NCBI RefSeq assembly: GCF_001188955.3
Contig: NZ_JPRF03000039.1
Location: 1-63,772, forward strand
Direction: 5' to 3'
DNA: 63,772 nt
Origin: Kitasatospora aureofaciens
GTDB lineage: Bacteria; Actinomycetota; Actinomycetes; Streptomycetales; Streptomycetaceae
Each line of letters starts with the position of its first letter. Position 1 is the first letter of the stretch. The notes below the pieces were generated by a model. The model was not told where the DNA came from, searched no databases, and was given only the letters and a program-made list of their open reading frames with translations. Position numbers and translations under genes: made by a program. This document shows positions 60,179 to 63,772 of this stretch, one piece after another.

Positions 60179-61081
60179 TCAGTCGCGCGCGGCGGCCTCT
60201 GCCGCCAGGGTGGGGGTGCGCAGTCCGGCGAACAGGTCGTCCTCCGGGAGGTCCACGTCAATCAGGGTACGGGCGAGCTCGTAGTCCTCGGTGGGCCAGA
60301 CCTCGCGCTGGACCTCCAGCGGGACGCGGAACCACGGGCCGTCCGGGTCGATCTGGGTGGCGTGGGCGATCAGCGCCCGGTCGCGGGTCTCGAACCAGTC
60401 GCCGCAGCGGACCCGGGTGGTGATCGCGCGCTCCTCGCGGCCGCTCTTCTCCCAGCCGGCGATCCACTCGCCGTACGGGGAGTCGTGGCCGTGCTCGGTG
60501 AGGTACTGGTGCAGCGCGCGGATGCGGCCCATCGGGAAGCCGTGGTTGTAGTAGAGCTTGAGCGGCTGCCAGGGCTCGCCGGCCTCGGGGTAGGCGTCCG
60601 GGTCGCCAGCGGCGTCGAAGGCCAGCATGGTGATCTTGTGGGTCATGATGTGGTCCGGGTGCGGGTAGCCGCCGTTCTCGTCGTAGGTCGTGATGACCTG
60701 CGGCTTGAACTCGCGGATCAGCCGGACCAGCGGCTCGGCCGCCTGCTTGACGTCCTCCAGGGCGAAGCAGCCCTCGGGCAGCGGGGGCAGCGGGTCGCCC
60801 TCCGGCAGGCCGGAGTCGACGAAGCCCAGCCAGGCCTGCTTGACGCCGAGGATCGCCCGCGCCTCGTCCATCTCCTTGCGGCGCACCTCGTGGATGTTCT
60901 CCTCGATGTACGGGTCCCCCTGGAGCTTGGGGTTGAGAACCGACCCGCGCTCGCCCCCCGTGCAGGTGGCCACGAGCACGTCCACACCCTGCTCGACGTA
61001 CATGGCCATGGTGGCCGCGCCCTTGCTGGACTCGTCGTCCGGGTGGGCGTGCACCGCCATCAGTCGCAACTGCTCAGTCAA
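60179..61081 (-). CDS. mca: Mycothiol S-conjugate amidase
   Basis: The protein has 300 residues. The zinc motif is AVHAHPDDESSKGAATMA with H13 and D16, completed by HPDHIMTHK. CTGGERGSVLNPKLQG is also typical. It cleaves mycothiol conjugates of toxins into glucosaminyl-inositol and a mercapturic acid for export. The likely start is TTG 61081 (TEQLRLMAVHAHPDD) because homologs begin there and AAGG lies just upstream; ATG 61105 is an alternative. It is divergent from the DUF4307 gene. Confidence 0.95.
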   Translation of the reverse strand: MTEQLRLMAVHAHPDDESSKGAATMAMYVEQGVDVLVATCTGGERGSVLNPKLQGDPYIEENIHEVRRKEMDEARAILGVKQAWLGFVDSGLPEGDPLPPLPEGCFALEDVKQAAEPLVRLIREFKPQVITTYDENGGYPHPDHIMTHKITMLAFDAAGDPDAYPEAGEPWQPLKLYYNHGFPMGRIRALHQYLTEHGHDSPYGEWIAGWEKSGREERAITTRVRCGDWFETRDRALIAHATQIDPDGPWFRVPLEVQREVWPTEDYELARTLIDVDLPEDDLFAGLRTPTLAAEAAARD

Positions 61082-61321
61082 CGCCTTGCGTTCCTTCCAC
61101 ATCATCGGGCGTTCCGCGAAGTCGGGTCTGCCCACCGTACGAACCGCTCACTTCGGGACCGCGTCGCCGCAAGGCCGGCCTGCGGCCGGTCTCCGGCGCG
61201 GCCGATCTCCGCCCCCGCCGGACCGGCCGCGGGCGAGCCCCTCCTATAGTGACGGACTGGAGGACCGTCGCATTCCCCTGCACCGCCCGCGCGGCCCCTC
61301 CCTAGGAGAGGACGGAGTCCG

Positions 61322-61735
61322 ATGACGGCACAGAGCACCGCCACGCAGTTGCCCGAAGGGCGCTACGGCCGGCGCGGCGACGGCGAGTCGGACCGCCGCC
61401 TGAAGGTGGTCGGCGCGGTCTGCGGCGTGCTCGGGCTGGGGCTGATCGCCTGGCTGGGCGGCTCCTACCTGCTGCGCGAGTCCAAGATCAACGGCTCGGT
61501 GCCGACCTTCCAGGTGCTCTCCGACTCCGAGGTGCAGCTGCACCTGTCGGTGAGCAAGAGCGACGGTACGGCCGGCACCTGCACGGTCCGCTCGCAGAGC
61601 GACGACCACGCGGTGGTCGGGGTGGCCGACTTCCCGGTCCCGGCGGCCGGGTCGAGCTACGACGCCACCGTCACCCTGCGCACCACCGCCCGCGGCACCA
61701 CGGCCGAGCTGTTGGGCTGCACCCCGGCGAAGTAG
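61322..61735 (+). CDS. DUF4307 membrane protein
   Basis: The protein has 137 residues. A cytosolic N-terminus (residues 1-27) is followed by one helix (VVGAVCGVLGLGLIAWLGGS) and an outer domain (ESKINGSVPTFQVLSDSEVQ, LHLSVSKSDGTAGTCTVRSQ) with two cysteines. This is DUF4307, regularly next to mca in actinomycetes. Its role is unknown. ATG 61322 has GGAG upstream. A 378-base gap with no recognised gene follows before greA. Confidence 0.88.
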   Translation: MTAQSTATQLPEGRYGRRGDGESDRRLKVVGAVCGVLGLGLIAWLGGSYLLRESKINGSVPTFQVLSDSEVQLHLSVSKSDGTAGTCTVRSQSDDHAVVGVADFPVPAAGSSYDATVTLRTTARGTTAELLGCTPAK

Positions 61736-62113
61736 CCGGCGAGCGGACGGAACGCGCCCGGGCACGCGGACGGACGCGCCCGGCACGCGGGCGGGGACAC
61801 GCGCGGGACATGCGCCGGACGCGGGCGGAAAGTGGGCCCCGAACGGCCAGGGGACGCATACTCCCCCGACGGAACGGGCATCCGTAGGAAGTCCCGCACC
61901 CGGTTGCTGTACACCGTGGCGCAACGCCACCGTCAATGCCACGACAACGCCTCTCCCGCTTGTCGGCAGGACTTGTTAGGCTCGTGGTTTCGCCCCTTCC
62001 GCACCGGATGGTACGGGAGCGGGCGTTGCTTTGTAGTTACGACCGATATCACCGACGACCCTGCTGACGACTGACTCCCTCAGCACAGCCCCCAGCACCT
62101 ACGAGGAGCACCT
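61736..62113. promoter_or_regulatory. 378-base gap upstream of greA
   Basis: No protein frame is convincing. Around 61960-61982 the stretch cttgtcggcaggacttgttaggct resembles promoter sequence but the hexamer spacing is not canonical. The rest contains GC-rich, repeated cgggacg/cggacgcg blocks near 61745-61820. Confidence 0.35.
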
Positions 62114-62614
62114 GTGACCCAGACCAGTGAGAACGTGACCTGGCTCACTCAGGCCGGCTACGACCAGCTCAAGGCCGAGCTGGATCACCTGACCGGGCCC
62201 TGGCGCATCGAGATCGCCCAGAAGATCGAGGCGGCGCGCGAGGAGGGTGACCTCAAGGAGAACGCCGGCTACCACGCGGCGAAGGAAGAGCAGGGCAAGT
62301 ACGAGCTGCGCATCCGCCAGCTGACCCAGCTGCTGGAGCGCGCCAAGGTCGGCGAAGCCCCGGCCGACTCCGGCGTGGTGGCCCCGGGCATGGTCGTGAC
62401 GGTCGCCTTCGACGGCGACGAGGACGACCTCATGGAGTTCCTGCTCGCCTCGCGCGAGGTGGCGGGCGCCGACGACCTGGACGTCTACTCGCCGCAGTCG
62501 CCGCTGGGCCGCGCGATCGACGGCAAGAAGATCGGCGACGAGGCCACCTACGAGCTGCCGAACGGCAAGCCGGCCATGGTGAAGATCGTCAAGGTCGTGC
62601 CGCACGCCGGCTGA
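62114..62614 (+). CDS. greA: Transcription elongation factor GreA
   Basis: The protein has 166 residues. The N-terminal coiled coil holds the acidic tip AREEGDLKENAGYHAAKEEQ, with Asp-Glu at the loop that enters the RNA polymerase channel. The C-terminal FKBP-like domain has YSPQSPLGRAIDGKKIGDEA. It rescues paused polymerase by stimulating RNA cleavage. The start is GTG 62114 with GAGGAG six bases upstream. A hairpin follows. Confidence 0.97.
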   Translation: MTQTSENVTWLTQAGYDQLKAELDHLTGPWRIEIAQKIEAAREEGDLKENAGYHAAKEEQGKYELRIRQLTQLLERAKVGEAPADSGVVAPGMVVTVAFDGDEDDLMEFLLASREVAGADDLDVYSPQSPLGRAIDGKKIGDEATYELPNGKPAMVKIVKVVPHAG

Positions 62615-62632
62615 CCCGGCCCGCGAACACCG

Positions 62633-62680
62633 CCGAGGGCGGTCGCGCAGTCCCGCAGAGGACTCCGCGACCGCCCTCGG
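62633..62680 (+). terminator. Hairpin after greA
   Basis: ccgagggcggtcgcg (62633-62647) pairs with cgcgaccgccctcgg (62666-62680) around an 18-base loop. It lies between greA and the convergent permease gene. Confidence 0.85.
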
Positions 62681-62701
62681 GCGTTCCCCGACAGTGACGT
62701 T

Positions 62702-63565
62702 TCACCCCACGGCCGAGCGGTACTTGCGCACCGACAGCCAGGAGAACACCGCCGTGATCACCAGCGACCACAGCACCGACACCAGCGCCGCGTGCTGCAT
62801 CGGCCAGGTGTTGTCCACCGGCCCGACCTGGTTGCCGAAGAGGTCCCGGCAGGCCTGCACCGTCGCGCTGAACGGGTTCCAGTACGCGACGCCCTGCAGC
62901 CAGCCCGGCATCGAGCTGACCGGTACGAAGGCGTTGGACACGAAGGTCAGCGGGAAGAGCCAGATCAGCCCGGCCGAGGTGGCCGCCTCGGGGCTGCGCA
63001 CCGACAGCCCGATCAGCGCACCGATCCAGGAGAAGGCGTAACCGAGCAGGAGCAGCAGGCCGAAGGCGCCGAGCGCACTGAGCACCCCGTCGTGCACCCG
63101 CCAGCCGACCGCCAGCGCGACCAGCGCCAGCACGACCACGGTGAACGCGGTCTGGCACAGGTCCGCGAGGGTGCGCCCGACCAGCACCGCCGAGCGGGCC
63201 ATCGGCAGCGAGCGGAAGCGGTCCACCAGCCCCTTGGTCATGTCCTCCGCGATGCCGGCCGAGGCGCCGGCGGTGGCGAAGGTGACGGTCTGGGCGAAGA
63301 TGCCGGCCATCAGGAACTGGATGTACGTGTCGGAACTGGAGTTCGCCCCGGGGATCTTGATCGCCCCGCCCATGACGTACGAGAACAGCAGCACGAACAT
63401 GACCGGCTGCATGAGCCCGAACACCACGATCTCGGGGATCCTGGACATCCGGCGGAGATTGCGCTTGGCGACGACCCAGGAGTCGTGAAGGGTCGCGGAC
63501 AGGCCCCGGCGGGGGGTCGGCACCGCCCCGCCGACGGCGTGCTCGGTGGCCGTTCCGGTGCTCAT
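62702..63565 (-). CDS. ABC-2 type (DrrB-like) transport permease
   Basis: The protein has 287 residues. Six helices are visible, with the family stretch IVVFGLMQPVMFVLLFSYVM, GIFAQTVTFATAGASAGIAE, DMTKGLVDRFRSLPMARSAV and FVSNAFVPVSSMPGWLQGVA. Family knowledge: such permeases pair with a DrrA-type ATPase to export drugs or lipids. ATG 63565 is used. No ATPase gene is recognisable in the remaining 207 bases of the window, where it would be expected if adjacent. Confidence 0.9.
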   Translation of the reverse strand: MSTGTATEHAVGGAVPTPRRGLSATLHDSWVVAKRNLRRMSRIPEIVVFGLMQPVMFVLLFSYVMGGAIKIPGANSSSDTYIQFLMAGIFAQTVTFATAGASAGIAEDMTKGLVDRFRSLPMARSAVLVGRTLADLCQTAFTVVVLALVALAVGWRVHDGVLSALGAFGLLLLLGYAFSWIGALIGLSVRSPEAATSAGLIWLFPLTFVSNAFVPVSSMPGWLQGVAYWNPFSATVQACRDLFGNQVGPVDNTWPMQHAALVSVLWSLVITAVFSWLSVRKYRSAVG

Positions 63566-63772
63566 CTCAGTGCTCCGTTCCGGCCGTGACGGCCTGCTGC
63601 TGGTCCGGTCCCCGACCGCCGTCGCCGTCCGTGCCGCCCGCGCCGCCCGCGCCGGCGCGCCGCCGCCGACCAACTGCGCGAACGCGGCCGCCAGCTCACC
63701 GACCTGGCCCCCGCGCTCCCGCCGCACGACACCCCGCTGCTGCGCGCCGTCCGAACCCAGCTGACCGCCCTA
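63566..63772. other. Window edge, unresolved
   Basis: The last 207 bases are GC-rich. On the plus strand the frame from ~63656 reads RAAADQLRERGRQLTDLAPA and PALPPHDTPLLRAVRTQLTA, which has the look of coding sequence, but no start or family can be assigned. It is not a DrrA end on the minus strand. Confidence 0.3.

Noticed and set aside
63566..63772. DrrA-type ATPase end at the window edge
   Set aside because: Minus-strand translation shows no ABC motif or familiar C-terminus.

Overview
The window reads as chromosomal DNA of a streptomycete-type actinomycete (Streptomyces or Kitasatospora). It is very GC-rich, has many GTG and some TTG starts, and carries actinomycete-specific genes: mycothiol conjugate amidase, a WhiB-family regulator, a polyphosphate-type glucokinase, a SARP regulator, type VII secretion-like proteins and a chitinase with a DasR-type operator. 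The left third follows, from memory, the conserved core order around ychF - ppgK - ispH - xseAB - glpX - WhiB - class I fumarase of Streptomyces. No tRNA, rRNA, CRISPR array or prophage was seen.

Layout. 1-8.9 kb: broken GntR-type fragment, Nudix hydrolase, small SPOR-like protein, membrane protein with a septum-formation domain, methyltransferase, a RibD split into two overlapping genes in reversed order, HAD phosphatase, YchF, glyoxalase-fold protein, DUF6542 membrane protein and glucokinase. 8.9-19.4 kb: IspH, exonuclease VII genes flanked and separated by gene remnants, nitroreductase, DUF4245, FBPase, WhiB, DUF1707/LiaF-like protein, a TnpB-type insertion and fumarase. 19.5-27.7 kb is the most accessory stretch: a VapC remnant, a GntR regulator with a double palindromic operator and a 72-aa partner, a 90-aa orphan peptide divergent from an AfsR-type SARP, then a methyltransferase and a GAF-SpoIIE-HATPase protein. 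Two 22-bp sites made of 11-bp direct repeats lie before the SARP and before the methyltransferase.

27.8-33.1 kb holds efflux and peroxide-stress genes: MMPL exporter/TetR and oxyR/ahpC-ahpD. 33.2-35.2 kb holds a type VII-like target gene followed by a WXG-DUF1023 hydrolase gene; a paralogous set, with a lipoprotein gene added, lies at 54.1-56.9 kb. 35-48.6 kb carries an AI-2E-type permease, a transglycosylase, PhoH, a cis-prenyltransferase, a GH18 chitinase with a dre site, a prepilin-peptidase-like protein, an alanine-type aminotransferase, PEP carboxykinase and a hemolysin III protein. 48.8-54.1 kb carries an MFS exporter with its TetR, a secreted papain-like protease operon, and an XRE-like regulator that may start at ATC. 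56.9-63.8 kb has a GNAT protein, a DUF255 protein, mca, DUF4307, greA and an ABC-2 permease.

How the genes work together. Clear functional units are AhpC/AhpD/OxyR (peroxide defence), XseA/XseB, the split RibD pair, GlpX plus PckG (gluconeogenesis), and two efflux pump/TetR pairs with near-perfect inverted repeats. The best candidates for an undescribed system are (i) the duplicated EspC-like / WXG-hydrolase modules and (ii) the SARP - peptide - methyltransferase - SpoIIE locus linked by shared 11-bp repeats. Four truncated or frameshifted remnants and one damaged TnpB in the first 20 kb point to recent gene loss there.
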